Assembly: GCA_017404985.1 (NCBI GenBank)
Contig: JAFRBK010000018.1
Location: 1-32,772, forward strand
DNA: 32,772 nt
Reading direction: 5' to 3'
DNA from: Clostridia bacterium
GTDB lineage: Bacteria > Bacillota > Clostridia > Christensenellales > Aristaeellaceae
This document shows, piece by piece, positions 6,993 to 14,057 of this stretch (position 1 is its first letter; every line of letters begins with the position of its first letter). A model generated the notes under the pieces. The model worked only from the letters and a program-made list of their open reading frames with translations, was not told the origin of the DNA and made no database searches. Both the position numbers and the translations under genes were made by a program.

Positions 6993-7732
6993 GGTGACTG
7001 CTGACGCTTTCCCGGTTTCCGGACCGTTTTTTTCGGATGGGGTTTTCCGGCGGATGCTAAGCGGCTTCGGCTTCCCTCCGCCGGGCGGACGGCCACCTGC
7101 GCCAGCCGCCTTTCCAGCACATCCTGCCGGGCGACGGACCAGCCGAAAAAGCCGATCACGCTGCCCAGCTGCTGATACAGGCCGTGGCTGTAAGCAATCA
7201 GGCGGGCTTTTTCCAGGTGGACGCCGCCTTTTTCATCCAACAGGTCCTTTCGGACCTGAACCGCCGCCACCTCCGCCAGAAACAGGTCATGGCTGCCCAG
7301 CTCAAGCACCTGCTTCACGCGGCAGCACAGGTGGACCGGCGCGCCCGCCACGGCCGGGGCCGTTTCCATTCCCTCCGCGGAGAGATAACTAAGGCCGGTT
7401 TCCGCCGCCTTGTCCAGGTCCCTGCCGCTGCGGACGCCGCAGAAATCCACGGCTTTCGCCATGGCTTCATCCACCAGATTGACCACGAATTCCCCCGATT
7501 CCAGAATCAGCCCGTGGGAATACCGCTCCTTCCGCAGGCTGACGGAGACCATCGGCGGATCGGAATTGACCGTGCCGGCCCAGGCGACGGTGACCATATT
7601 CCGGTTTGCCGGGCGCCCTTTTTCCGCGCAGCTGACCAGCACCACCGGCGCCGGGTTCAGCATCGTGGAGGGGGGCAGGGAAACATAGGCGGTTTCCCGG
7701 TCCGGGCGGATCCCGTTACGGTTCTTTTCCAT
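6989..7732 (-). CDS. Flavin reductase-family flavoprotein (flavoredoxin-like)
   Basis: This protein of about 247 residues has the split-barrel FMN-binding fold of the flavin reductase family: LPPSTMLNPAPVVLVSCAEKGRPANRNMVTVAWAGTVNSDPPMVSVSL, then GEFVVNLVDEAMAKAVDFCGVRSGRDLDK. Such proteins bind FMN and pass electrons from NAD(P)H or ferredoxin. ATG 7732 is chosen over one four codons upstream because of GAGG 6 nt before it. The gene overlaps the end of the uracil-DNA glycosylase gene by 17 bp and the start of mutT by 4 bp. The last 40 residues are a basic, Pro/Ser/Arg-rich tail (…KPHPKKTVRKPGKRQQSP) not usual for the family; it may bind nucleic acid or be simple extension. Confidence 0.85.
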   Translation of the reverse strand: MEKNRNGIRPDRETAYVSLPPSTMLNPAPVVLVSCAEKGRPANRNMVTVAWAGTVNSDPPMVSVSLRKERYSHGLILESGEFVVNLVDEAMAKAVDFCGVRSGRDLDKAAETGLSYLSAEGMETAPAVAGAPVHLCCRVKQVLELGSHDLFLAEVAAVQVRKDLLDEKGGVHLEKARLIAYSHGLYQQLGSVIGFFGWSVARQDVLERRLAQVAVRPAEGSRSRLASAGKPHPKKTVRKPGKRQQSP

Positions 7733-8309
7733 AGATATCCTCATACAAGTGCAGTTCCTGCAGTTTATCGCGAAGGCTTTTCATATCCTCCCAGGCCAGC
7801 CGCTTCTTATCCGGATCCCGCAGAAGCGCGGAGGGATGGAAGGTCGGCATCATCCAGACTCCCTTCCGCTCGACCCATTTTCCCCGGTCCCGGGTGATCC
7901 GGATTTCCGGATCCAGCAGGTTCTTCGCGGCGGTGCTGCCCAGCAGCACGATGACCTTCGGCCGGACCAGCCAGGCCTGCATCCGCAGGTGGATCCGGCA
8001 GGCTTCCGCTTCCTCCGGCGCCGGCACCCGGTTGAAGGGCGGGCGGCATTTGACCACATTGCAGATATAAACCCGGTCCCGGGGCAGCTGAATGGCCTCC
8101 AGCATCCGGGTCAGCAGCTGGCCGGCCGCCCCGACGAAGGCCAGCCCCTGCTCATCCTCCGTCTGGCCCGGGCCCTCCCCGACCAGCATCAGCGGCGAAT
8201 GACGGTCCCCCTGGCCAGGAACCTTATGCTGAATTCCGGCATGCAGGGGGCACAGCCGGCATTCCGCCACCTGCTTTTCGAACAATTCCCAGGTGATTTC
8301 CTGCGCCAC
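7716..8309 (-). CDS. Family-4 uracil-DNA glycosylase with 4Fe-4S cluster
   Basis: This 197-residue enzyme removes uracil from DNA to start base-excision repair. The four cluster cysteines are visible: C17 and C20 in AECRLCPL, C88 in ICNVVKCRPPFNR, and C104 in EACRIHL. Catalytic motifs are LVGEGPGQTEDEQGLAFVGAAGQLL (about 42-66) and TFHPSALLR near 155. The start is GTG 8309, with GGAGG 9 nt upstream. It is the first gene of the minus-strand operon with flavin reductase, mutT and the pseudouridine synthase, all overlapping or within 16 bp. The flavoprotein next door might help keep the iron-sulphur cluster in the right state, but that is only a guess. Confidence 0.93.
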   Translation of the reverse strand: MAQEITWELFEKQVAECRLCPLHAGIQHKVPGQGDRHSPLMLVGEGPGQTEDEQGLAFVGAAGQLLTRMLEAIQLPRDRVYICNVVKCRPPFNRVPAPEEAEACRIHLRMQAWLVRPKVIVLLGSTAAKNLLDPEIRITRDRGKWVERKGVWMMPTFHPSALLRDPDKKRLAWEDMKSLRDKLQELHLYEDIYGKEP

Positions 8310-8413
8310 AGGCTATTCCCTCCCCCGCCCTGCATTTTCCGGCAAACCGGTACTGATTCTTCTGCCTGCATTATAGACGATCCGGGGAATTTCAGCAACC
8401 GTCCGGACGCCGG

Positions 8414-8457
8414 CTCTTTGATAACAATCCTTTGATAACAGCCCTTTAATAACACGG
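8414..8457. repeat. Three tandem imperfect repeats, about 14-15 bp
   Basis: Three units share CTTTGATAACA or CTTTAATAACA and start at about 8414, 8429 and 8443. They lie between the divergent glycosylase operon and the ABC-F promoter. Their regular phase suggests a protein-binding array or replication slippage. No known box is matched. Confidence 0.5.
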
Positions 8458-8475
8458 TCCCCTTTCAAAACGCGG

Positions 8476-8504
8476 TTGACAAAACGGACGAACGGGGGTA
8501 TGCT
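8476..8504 (+). promoter_or_regulatory. Promoter of the ABC-F gene
   Basis: TTGACA (8476-8481) and TATGCT (8499-8504) are separated by 17 bp. Transcription would start near 8511, giving a leader of almost 200 nt before the ABC-F start codon. Such a long leader fits RNA-level control. Confidence 0.7.
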
Positions 8505-8513
8505 TTTTTCCAG

Positions 8514-8560
8514 ATGGACGAAAGGACGGGTTTCGCAGACTGATGAGAATTCGCAACTGA
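8514..8560 (+). other. Two overlapping mini-ORFs in the ABC-F leader
   Basis: MDERTGFAD ends at TGA 8541-8543, and the next frame, MRIRN, starts at ATG 8543 and ends at TGA 8558-8560, so stop and start share a base (TGATG). The first would lie almost at the transcript 5' end and has no ribosome site; the second would depend on coupling. The second mini-ORF covers TTCGCAAC (8550-8557), which is complementary to the loop of the downstream terminator. Whether they are translated is unknown. Confidence 0.3.
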
Positions 8561-8613
8561 TATTCGGCGGCAAAGGATCCGGGTACGGCGTATCCGGAAG
8601 GACTTTTTATGCT

Positions 8614-8657
8614 GCCGTCTGGAGGTTGCGAACGCGGACACCGGACGTCTTTTTTTC
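8614..8657 (+). terminator. Terminator-like attenuator in the ABC-F leader
   Basis: GCCGTCTGG (8614-8622) pairs with CCGGACGTC (8641-8649) with one mismatch and one G-T pair, and an unbroken run of eight T follows. It lies upstream of the ABC-F coding start and on the coding strand, so it would stop transcription before the gene. Its loop contains GTTGCGAA (8625-8632), which can pair with TTCGCAAC at 8550-8557, giving an antiterminator. Confidence 0.6.
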
Positions 8658-8674
8658 TGCCTGTCTTGTTCATG

Positions 8675-8699
8675 CTTCCTCCAGCGGCCTGGGAGGAGG
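8675..8699 (+). promoter_or_regulatory. Hairpin hiding the ABC-F ribosome binding site
   Basis: CTTCCTCCAG (8675-8684) can pair with CTGGGAGGAGG (8689-8699), which holds the Shine-Dalgarno sequence of the gene; one G is bulged and the loop is 4 nt. It would block initiation at ATG 8708 unless opened. An in-frame ATG at 8609 with its own AAGGA site reads straight through this hairpin into the gene, so ribosomes entering there would melt it. Confidence 0.45.
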
Positions 8700-8707
8700 T
8701 TTTTTTC

Positions 8708-10372
8708 ATGTCCAAAACCATTCTGGAGGCCAAAGGCCTCCGTTATTCCCTCGGAGACCGCCTGCTGCTGGACGCGGGCCGGCTGGCGGTATGCGAAGAC
8801 GAAAGAATCGGCCTGATCGGCGAAAACGGCGCAGGAAAAACCACGCTGCTGCGGATTCTGGCCGGGGAACTCATGCCGGACGAGGGCACGGTGCGCCGGC
8901 TCTGCCCCATCGCCATGATCCACCAGCAGGGCAACGCGGACGCCGGCGGGGATGGGGAAACCCGGGCCGTGTTCCGCACGCAGGAAGACAGGGAGGGCCT
9001 GTCCGGCGGGGAAATGACCCGGAACCGGATCTCCGGCGCCCTCTCCGCCCGGCCCGGGCTGCTGCTCGCCGACGAGCCGACCACGGACCTGGACCGGGAG
9101 GGGCAGGCCCTGCTGCGCCGCCGCCTGGACGGCTTCGAAGGGGCGATCCTGCTGGTTTCCCACGACCGGGCGCTGCTGCGCCGGATCTGCACCCGGATCT
9201 GGTACCTCGAGGATGGGACGGTGGCCGACTTTCCCGGCGGATACGACGAATTCATGGCCGAGCGCCTGCGGCAGCGGGAGCGCGCCGCCTTCGAATACAG
9301 CCAGTACCGCGCGGAGCAGAAGCGGCTGCAGGAATCCGCCCAGCGGATGGCGGAGCGGGCCGCCCAGGTTCGGAAGGCGCCGTCCCGGATGGGCAACAGC
9401 GAAGCCCGGCTTCATAAGCGCGAATGGACCGACTCCGTGCTGCAGCTGAGCCACGCGAAGCGGACCATCCAGAACCGGATGGAGCACCTGGAACCCAAGG
9501 AGAAGCCCCGGGCGCTGCCCGACATCCGCATGAAGCTCGGCGTGAGCCATCCGGTGGAGGCCCGGGACGCCCTGACGGTGCAGTGCGAAGCCCTGGCGGC
9601 CGGCGGAAAAACGTTGCTGCGGGACACGTCCTTCGTGCTCCCGGCCGGCAGCCGGACGGCCCTGTGCGGCCCGAACGGATGCGGAAAAACGACCCTGCTC
9701 CGGGCGCTGACCGACCACGCCGGAGACGCCGTGGAGTTCCGGGGAAGCATCCGGTTCAACCCCGCCGTGCGGATCGGGTGGTTCGACCAGCATCACGAAA
9801 GCACCCTGGACCCGGAAAAATCCATCCTGGAAAACATCCTGCGGGATTCGGAGCATCCGGAGCATTTCGCCCGCACGGTGATGGCCTGCCTCGGCATCGC
9901 CGGAGACAGCGTGTTCAAGCCGGTGAAGCTGCTTTCCGGCGGCGAGAAAGCCAAGGCGGCGCTCGGCAGGCTGCTGCTGATGGACTGCAACCTGCTGATG
10001 CTGGACGAACCCACCAACCACCTGGACCTGTTCACCATGGAAGAGCTGGAAAAGCTGCTGGCCGGCTACGGCGGAACCCTGCTCTTCGTGAGCCATGACG
10101 AGGAATTCATCCGGAAAGTATCCACCCGGCTGATCCTTTTTGAGGGAGAAGGGCTGAAAACCTGCGAGGGGGGATGGGACGAAATGAAGAAGCCGGCCCC
10201 AAAGGACCGGACCGCCGAAGACCGCCGGCTGGCCGCCAGCAGGCTGGAAATGCAGATGGCCGCCCTGGCCGCACGCATGTCCGCCCCGCGGAAGGGAGAT
10301 CGGCCGGAAGAGCTGCAGGCGGAATACATGCGCCTGGCAGAGGAAATCCGCAGCCTGAAAAGCGGGCAGTGA
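8708..10372 (+). CDS. ABC-F ATPase, ribosome-protection type
   Basis: The 554-residue protein has two ABC ATPase domains and no membrane segment, as in ABC-F proteins that act on the ribosome. Walker A motifs are GENGAGKTT (about 38-46) and GPNGCGKTT (about 321-329). Signatures are LSGGEMTRNRISGAL (about 98) and LSGGEKAKAALGRLL (about 410), and Walker B motifs are LLLADEPTTDLD and LLMLDEPTNHLD. A charged linker of about 80-90 residues with PSRMGNSEARLHKREW joins the domains, as in the Lsa/Vga/Msr-like group, and a C-terminal helical tail ends in SLKSGQ. Such proteins may displace antibiotics (lincosamides, streptogramins, pleuromutilins, macrolides) or have a translation-factor role. The choice cannot be made here, but the regulated-looking leader favours antibiotic-induced expression. 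ATG 8708 has GGAGGAGG 8 nt upstream. An in-frame ATG at 8609 would add 33 residues. Confidence 0.9.
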   Translation: MSKTILEAKGLRYSLGDRLLLDAGRLAVCEDERIGLIGENGAGKTTLLRILAGELMPDEGTVRRLCPIAMIHQQGNADAGGDGETRAVFRTQEDREGLSGGEMTRNRISGALSARPGLLLADEPTTDLDREGQALLRRRLDGFEGAILLVSHDRALLRRICTRIWYLEDGTVADFPGGYDEFMAERLRQRERAAFEYSQYRAEQKRLQESAQRMAERAAQVRKAPSRMGNSEARLHKREWTDSVLQLSHAKRTIQNRMEHLEPKEKPRALPDIRMKLGVSHPVEARDALTVQCEALAAGGKTLLRDTSFVLPAGSRTALCGPNGCGKTTLLRALTDHAGDAVEFRGSIRFNPAVRIGWFDQHHESTLDPEKSILENILRDSEHPEHFARTVMACLGIAGDSVFKPVKLLSGGEKAKAALGRLLLMDCNLLMLDEPTNHLDLFTMEELEKLLAGYGGTLLFVSHDEEFIRKVSTRLILFEGEGLKTCEGGWDEMKKPAPKDRTAEDRRLAASRLEMQMAALAARMSAPRKGDRPEELQAEYMRLAEEIRSLKSGQ

Positions 10373-10425
10373 AAAGCGGAGGCTTTCGTATAGAAGCTTT
10401 CAGCAGAGACGATCAATGGAGCCTT

Positions 10426-11358
10426 TCAGCGAAGCCTTTCGACGGAGACCAGGGAACGAAGCCGCTCGTAATCCGCGGGATCGAAATCCCCCGTGAAAAT
10501 GCTCAGAGCGTTGGCGGCGGACACGGCCAGGGCCATCCGGAAGGTTTCCTCCACGGGCAGGCGGCGGGCAAAGCCCACGGCGAAACCGGCCACCATGCTG
10601 TCCCCGCAGCCGACGGTATTTTTCGGGGTGATTTTCGGCGGCCTTCCGCGGAAGAGGCCCTCATCGCAGGCCAGCAGCGCACCCTCCGCCCCCATGGAGA
10701 GCACGGCATAGGGAATGCCGCCCTCATGCAGGGACAAAAGCACATCCGCCGCTTCCTCCGCGCCGGAGAACGCGCGGCCGGTGAGCTGGGCGATTTCATC
10801 CTCATTCGGTTTCAGGAAGAACGGCTTTTCCCGGGCGGCCAGCACCAGCCGGCTGCCGCTGGTATCAATCATCGCGGGGATGCCGGCCTTCCGGCACCGG
10901 CGGATAATATCGCAGTAAGCATCCTCCGGAACACCCTTCGGGATGCTGCCGCTGACGGCTACCACATCGGCGGAGGGTAGCGCCGCGTCAAAATCGGCAA
11001 AAAATCGATCCACATCCGCCGGTGACACCGGCTCGCCGGGCTCCAGGTATTCCGTGGATTTGCCGGTGGACAAATCCCAGCAGTTGATGCAGGAGCGGGT
11101 TTCCTCCGCCACGTGGGTGAAGGCGCAGCGGACCAGGGGCTGAGCCACCAGGGATTCCAGATACCGGCCGTTGAAGCCGCCGGTGAAGCCCATGGCGGTG
11201 ACCGGCTCCCCCAGCAGGGCCGCCACCTTGCTGACATTCAGCCCCTTGCCGCCGGCCGTATTATGGACCTCCTTCACCCGCATCACCGTATCCGGATGGA
11301 TGGACTCCATCAGATACAGCTTGTCAATCGAGGCATTCAGCGTCACCGTCAGAATCAT
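10426..11358 (-). CDS. PfkB-family ketose-phosphate kinase (1-phosphofructokinase / tagatose-6-phosphate kinase type)
   Basis: The 310-residue protein belongs to the FruK/LacC branch of the PfkB family. It starts MILTVTLNASIDKLY, has the sugar-binding AGGKGLNVSKVAALLG (about 36-50) and GSIPKGVPEDAY, and the ATP/anion-hole motif NTVGCGDSMVAGFAVG with catalytic D about 251. These enzymes phosphorylate fructose-1-P or tagatose-6-P to the 1,6-bisphosphate. The gene is divergent from the class II ketose-bisphosphate aldolase gene that would use such a product. Its promoter contains a GAAACGTT motif shared with the other promoters of the locus, so it probably belongs to the LacI regulon. A GGGGG ribosome tract lies about 8 nt before ATG 11358. 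Confidence 0.88.
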   Translation of the reverse strand: MILTVTLNASIDKLYLMESIHPDTVMRVKEVHNTAGGKGLNVSKVAALLGEPVTAMGFTGGFNGRYLESLVAQPLVRCAFTHVAEETRSCINCWDLSTGKSTEYLEPGEPVSPADVDRFFADFDAALPSADVVAVSGSIPKGVPEDAYCDIIRRCRKAGIPAMIDTSGSRLVLAAREKPFFLKPNEDEIAQLTGRAFSGAEEAADVLLSLHEGGIPYAVLSMGAEGALLACDEGLFRGRPPKITPKNTVGCGDSMVAGFAVGFARRLPVEETFRMALAVSAANALSIFTGDFDPADYERLRSLVSVERLR

Positions 11359-11417
11359 ACAGCATTCCCCCGCGCAGCCATCTCCGCCCGGACGGAGGCG
11401 GCTTTTCTTTTGGAATG

Positions 11418-11452
11418 ATCATACACTATTTTCACGTTTTTAGCAACGTTTC
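11418..11452 (-). promoter_or_regulatory. Promoter of the pfkB gene with LacI-type operator
   Basis: On the minus strand, TTGCTA (11446-11441) and TATGAT (11423-11418) are 17 bp apart. GAAACGTTG (11452-11444) covers the -35 box, and its AACGTT core at 11445-11450 matches the other putative operators. Binding there would block RNA polymerase. Confidence 0.65.
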
Positions 11453-11563
11453 TGTTTTTCGGCGGCACGGGCGCCGGTTTTGTGGGAACGGCGGCCCGGC
11501 GGAAGGGCGGCGGCCCGCAGGCAGAAAATCATCAAAATTGCATGAAATCCGCTGCTTTTCCCA

Positions 11564-11616
11564 TTGACAAAGCGACGAACAAGGGGTATCATCAAAAAAG
11601 CGAAACGATTCGTTTT
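11564..11616 (+). promoter_or_regulatory. Promoter and LacI-type operator of the aldolase operon
   Basis: TTGACA (11564-11569) and TATCAT (11587-11592) are 17 bp apart. Immediately downstream, from about 11603, AAACGATTCGTTT is a 13-bp inverted repeat (AAACGA-T-TCGTTT) placed over the start of transcription. It shares the GAAACG half-site with the pfkB, fucI and lacI promoters. A repressor here would control the whole five-gene operon. A catabolite (CcpA) site is the main alternative reading. Confidence 0.65.
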
Positions 11617-11643
11617 TTCTGTGAAAGAAAGAGAGGGAAACAT

Positions 11644-12483
11644 ATGCCGTTTGTATCGACGAAGGACATGCTGGCCGGAGCCCAGCAGGGCGCCTACGCC
11701 ATCGGCGCCTTCAACGCCGAAAACATGGAAATGGTTCAGGCGATTATCGCCGCCGCGGAGGCGGAGCGGGCGCCTGTGATGATTCAGACCACGCCGGGGA
11801 CGCTGAAATACGCCGGGCCCGCCTGCTTCGCGGGCCTCGTGAGCCGCCTGGCGCGGGACGCGGCGGTGCCCGTGGCCCTGCACCTGGACCACGGCAGCAG
11901 CTATGAGCTGGCGGAGCAGTGCGCCCGGGAAGGCTATACCTCCCTGATGATCGACGGGTCCAAGCTGCCATACGAAGAAAACGTGGCTCTCACCCGCCGG
12001 GTGGTCGGCATGGCGTGCGGCCTGCCGGTGGAAGCGGAGCTGGGCACCGTCGGCGGAAAAGAGGACGGCATGGAAGCCAAGCCCCAGTATACCGACCCGG
12101 AGGAAGCGGCGGATTTCGTCGGCCGGACGGGCATCAGCAGCTTCGCCGTCGCCATCGGCACGGCCCACGGCGTATACAAAGGAGAGCCGAAGCTGGACCT
12201 GGAGCGGCTTTCCGCCGTGCGGGAAAAGGTGAGCATTCCCCTGGTGCTGCACGGCACCTCCGGCGTGCCGGAGGACCAGGTGCGGGAGTGCATCCGCCGC
12301 GGAATCTGCAAGGTGAACTACGCCACGGACCTGCGGATCGCCTTCACCGCGGGGGTGAAGAAAGGCATCGAGGAACAGCCCTCCGCCTTTGACCCGAAGA
12401 AATACCTGAGCTGCGGCCGCCAGGCGGTGCAGGAGCGGGTGCAGGAGCTGATCCGCCTGCTCGGCAGCAGCGGAAAAGCATGA
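11644..12483 (+). CDS. Class II ketose-1,6-bisphosphate aldolase (GatY/KbaY/FbaA-like)
   Basis: This 279-residue zinc aldolase cleaves ketose-1,6-bisphosphates (fructose or tagatose type) into dihydroxyacetone phosphate and glyceraldehyde-3-phosphate. Family residues are visible: VALHLDHGSSYE with catalytic D82 and zinc ligand H83, E132 in VEAELGTVGGKEDG, H175 in AIGTAHGVYKG, H203 in LVLHGTSGV, and NYATDLRIAF near the end. Length and motifs suit the short GatY/KbaY group. ATG 11644 is chosen because GAGAGGGA lies just upstream; the in-frame region further upstream contains the promoter. It is the first gene of an operon with FGGY kinase, GatD-like dehydrogenase, aldo/keto reductase and FucU. 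It is not related to fuculose-phosphate aldolase FucA. Confidence 0.92.
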   Translation: MPFVSTKDMLAGAQQGAYAIGAFNAENMEMVQAIIAAAEAERAPVMIQTTPGTLKYAGPACFAGLVSRLARDAAVPVALHLDHGSSYELAEQCAREGYTSLMIDGSKLPYEENVALTRRVVGMACGLPVEAELGTVGGKEDGMEAKPQYTDPEEAADFVGRTGISSFAVAIGTAHGVYKGEPKLDLERLSAVREKVSIPLVLHGTSGVPEDQVRECIRRGICKVNYATDLRIAFTAGVKKGIEEQPSAFDPKKYLSCGRQAVQERVQELIRLLGSSGKA

Positions 12484-12508
12484 CCAAAAAGGCAGAGCGG
12501 AGGCCCTC

Positions 12509-13990
12509 ATGAAAACGTATCTGATGGGAGTGGACCTGGGCACCTCTTCCTGCAAGACGGCGCTGTTTGAGCCCGACGGCCGGGTCGCCGCCCTGGGCGG
12601 GGCGGACTATTCCGTCCGGTATCCGCAGCGCGGCTGGGCGGAACAGGATCCGGAGGAATGGTGGGACGGCATCTGCCGGGCGATCCGGGGCATGATGGAA
12701 AGCAGCGGGATCTCCCCGGCCGAAATCGCCGGCATCGGCGTCGACGGCCAGAGCTGGTCCGCCATAGCCCTGGACGCCGCGGGGCAGGTGCTCTGCCCGA
12801 CGCCGATCTGGACGGATACCCGCAGCGCGGACATCTGCCGGGAAACCGCGGAACGGATCCCGGAGCGGGAGCTGTTTGACATCTGCGGCAATCCCGTGCA
12901 GCCGGGCTACACCTGGCCGAAAATCCTCTGGTACCGGAAGCACCGGCCGGAGGTGTTCGAACAGACGGAGAAAATTCTCCAGTCCAACAGCTATATCGTC
13001 TACCGCATGACCGGCGAAATCACCCAGGACCTTTCCCAGGGATACGGTCTGGCCTGCTTCGATATGCGCCGGGGATGCTGGAGCGGGGAAACCTGCGAGC
13101 GGCTCGGCATTCCGCGCAGGATGCTGCCGGAGCTGATGCCCTCCCACCAGGTGGCGGGCCGGCTGACGGCGGAGGCGGCGGAGCGCTGCGGGCTGCAGGC
13201 GGGCATCCCCGTGGTGGCCGGCGGGCTGGACGCCGCCTGCGGAACCCTGGGGGCCGGGGTCGTTTCCTCCGGGCAGACCCAGGAGCAAGGCGGCCAGGCC
13301 GGCGGCATGAGTATCTGCATCGGCGAATACGCGGCGGATCCCCGGCTGATTCTGGGCTTCCACGTGGTTCCGGGGCGCTGGCTCCTGCAGGGCGGCACCA
13401 CCGGCGGCGGAGGCGCCCTGAAATGGCTGCGGGAAACCATGTGCCCCGAACTGGACTTCGTGGCCATGAGCGCCCTGGCGGAAAGCGCGCCGGCCGGCAG
13501 CGGCGGGGTCGTTTTCCTGCCCTATATGGCGGGGGAGCGCAGCCCGATCTGGGATCCGAAAGCCTGCGGCGTTTTCTTCGGGCTGAATTTCGGAACCGGC
13601 AGGGCCCAGATGATCCGGGCCTGCATGGAAGGCGTGGCCTATGCCCTGCGGCATAACCTGGAGACGGCGGAGCAGGCCGGCGCCCGGGCGGACGTGCTGC
13701 GGGCCATGGGCGGCAGCGCCAACAGCCGGATCTGGACCCAGATCAAGGCGGACGTGACGGGCCGCGACATCGAGGTACCCTCCAGCGACACGGCCACGAC
13801 CCTCGGCGCGGCCATCCTGGCCGGGGTCGGCACCGGCGTCTACGACAGCTTCGAGGCGGCCGCGGAGCAGACCGTCCGGGTTTCGCGCAGCGTGAAGCCG
13901 AATCCGGAAAACCAGGAAACCTACGACCGGGGATATGCGGCCTACCGGGAACTGTATGAAAGCCTGAAGGGCCTGATGCACCGGCAGTGA
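12509..13990 (+). CDS. FGGY-family carbohydrate kinase (xylulokinase-like)
   Basis: The 493-residue kinase has the N-terminal actin-fold phosphate loop GVDLGTSSCKTALF (D9), the sugar-binding part GIGVDGQSWSAIALD and PIWTDTRS, the catalytic base in VVAGGLDAACGTLGAG (D241), and the C-terminal FLPYMAGERSPIWDPKACGVFFGL, GGSANSRIWTQIKADVTG and TTLGAAILAG, all typical of XylB-like enzymes. It would phosphorylate a ketose or polyol at its end hydroxyl. Xylulose, fuculose, ribulose or a hexitol are all possible, and sequence alone does not decide. GGAGG lies 5 nt before ATG 12509, 25 nt after the aldolase gene. Because no PTS is present, this kinase may be the step that supplies the phosphate for the GatD-like enzyme next door. 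Confidence 0.92.
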   Translation: MKTYLMGVDLGTSSCKTALFEPDGRVAALGGADYSVRYPQRGWAEQDPEEWWDGICRAIRGMMESSGISPAEIAGIGVDGQSWSAIALDAAGQVLCPTPIWTDTRSADICRETAERIPERELFDICGNPVQPGYTWPKILWYRKHRPEVFEQTEKILQSNSYIVYRMTGEITQDLSQGYGLACFDMRRGCWSGETCERLGIPRRMLPELMPSHQVAGRLTAEAAERCGLQAGIPVVAGGLDAACGTLGAGVVSSGQTQEQGGQAGGMSICIGEYAADPRLILGFHVVPGRWLLQGGTTGGGGALKWLRETMCPELDFVAMSALAESAPAGSGGVVFLPYMAGERSPIWDPKACGVFFGLNFGTGRAQMIRACMEGVAYALRHNLETAEQAGARADVLRAMGGSANSRIWTQIKADVTGRDIEVPSSDTATTLGAAILAGVGTGVYDSFEAAAEQTVRVSRSVKPNPENQETYDRGYAAYRELYESLKGLMHRQ

Positions 13991-14057
13991 CAGCGCCGGG
14001 CAGGCCCCAAAGCAAGGAAACATCCCCAAAGGAACGAAAGGAAGGGACCCTGATCCA

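Noticed and set aside
8414-8457. CRISPR-like array
   Set aside because: Units are only 14-15 bp, with no spacers of regular length and no cas genes anywhere in the window.
8465-10096. Very long minus-strand open frame opposite the ABC-F gene
   Set aside because: It is antisense to a gene with complete ABC motifs; high GC keeps several frames open. No family motif or ribosome site supports it.
11482-11643. Upstream in-frame start for the aldolase
   Set aside because: The added part contains the promoter and operator, and residues before MPFVSTKDML are unlike the family.
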